A model generated the notes under the pieces. The model worked only from the letters and a program-made list of their open reading frames with translations. It was not told the origin of the DNA and ran no database searches. Both the position numbers and the translations under genes were made by a program. Below, one piece after another: positions 63,772 to 64,000 of a stretch of DNA of 64,000 nucleotides. Within the stretch, counting starts at the first letter, position 1; each line of letters opens with the position of its first letter. The DNA is from Glaciecola sp. (GTDB lineage Bacteria > Pseudomonadota > Gammaproteobacteria > Enterobacterales > Alteromonadaceae): assembly GCA_018623155.1 (NCBI GenBank), contig JAAZVZ010000012.1, positions 1 through 64,000 of the forward strand. Reading direction: 5' to 3'.

Positions 63772-64000
63772 CGTTTGCCTCATTGACTATCTTGTTGTGT
63801 TCCTTAGCGATGTACATATATAAAGTCGGTAAAAATACACATGACGTAAAAGTGACTACCAAAGTCATTAGCCAATCTTTGAGTTGCATAATACCAGAGA
63901 TGTTTTGTATGAAATTGTATCTATATATTAAACAAGATATGAAGAATTTACTAATAAATAAGATTTTGAGAGGAATTTTGGAGCGGGTAACGAGGCTCGA
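63764..64000 (-). pseudogene. Possible RND-permease C-terminal fragment at the window edge
   Basis: A minus-strand frame stays open from the right edge to a stop at 63764 (78 codons), just overlapping the lysE start. Its last 41 residues, from MQLKDWLMTLVVTF onward, read like the end of an RND efflux permease (FLPTLYMYIAKEH corresponds to the usual last helix and tail). The upstream part (SKIPLKILFISKFF) is AT-rich and does not look like RND sequence. It may be a decayed remnant, or the real gene may lie outside the window. Confidence 0.35.

Overview
The window looks like a chromosomal segment of a marine gammaproteobacterium, most probably of the order Alteromonadales (the genus cannot be fixed from the sequence alone). 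This rests on gene order typical of that group and of Vibrio/Shewanella: rlmL, a glutaredoxin-like gene, uup, a DUF3466 gene, rmf and fabA, and later ccoNOQP-ccoHIS, a TauE/SafE-like gene, uspE and ttcA. Coding density is high. No gene-free gap exceeds 300 bases, and I saw no rRNA, tRNA or CRISPR array.

Layout. (1) 1-14.2 kb is core genome: the 3' part of an RND-superfamily exporter, the large NAD-glutamate dehydrogenase gdhB, pyrD, rlmL, a small CxxC protein, uup, a DUF3466 surface-type protein, rmf and fabA. (2) 14.3-22.4 kb is a light-response block with four different cryptochrome/photolyase-family genes in two divergent pairs, a DUF2256 mini-protein, a lone tyrosine recombinase preceded by a perfect 15-bp inverted repeat, and an SRPBCC protein. 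(3) 22.6-44.4 kb is an alcohol-oxidation and transport island. It opens with a TonB-dependent receptor carrying a 40-residue Asp/His run, an ABC transporter and a porin. A LuxR-type response regulator, a NahK-like hybrid histidine kinase, a NosP-like FIST protein and a NosR-like flavin/iron-sulfur membrane protein follow. Next come an aldehyde dehydrogenase, a PQQ alcohol dehydrogenase with the WDYDG lanthanide signature, a PedG-like binding protein and a PedF-like cytochrome c. It closes with a PedA1A2BC/Lut-like ABC system. (4) 44.5-47.7 kb holds a Baeyer-Villiger monooxygenase, a short-chain dehydrogenase and an alpha/beta hydrolase, a plausible alcohol-ketone-ester-cleavage route. (5) 47.7-50.8 kb has a Kef-type antiporter, a two-subunit bacterioferritin and a putative lipoprotein. 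(6) 51-60.8 kb is cbb3 oxidase and its assembly genes, then uspE, ttcA and rssA, with the usual fnr gene missing. (7) 60.8-64 kb has a DUF2987 protein, a Bax-like glucosaminidase, a membrane protein, a LysE exporter and a possible RND fragment at the edge.

How the genes may work together: periplasmic alcohols would be oxidised by the lanthanide/PQQ enzyme, electrons would pass to the PedF-like cytochrome and on to terminal oxidases such as the nearby cbb3 enzyme, and aldehydes would be finished by the ExaC-like dehydrogenase. A near-identical 16-base element lies upstream of four transcription units of this island (porin, aldehyde dehydrogenase, PQQ dehydrogenase, cytochrome), with a weaker match upstream of the FIST/kinase operon. 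This suggests one regulon, perhaps run by the response regulator encoded in its middle. The strongest candidate for something undescribed is the pairing of this lanthanide-type alcohol oxidation regulon with an Asp/His-loop TonB receptor operon and a NosP/NahK/NosR-like signalling set.
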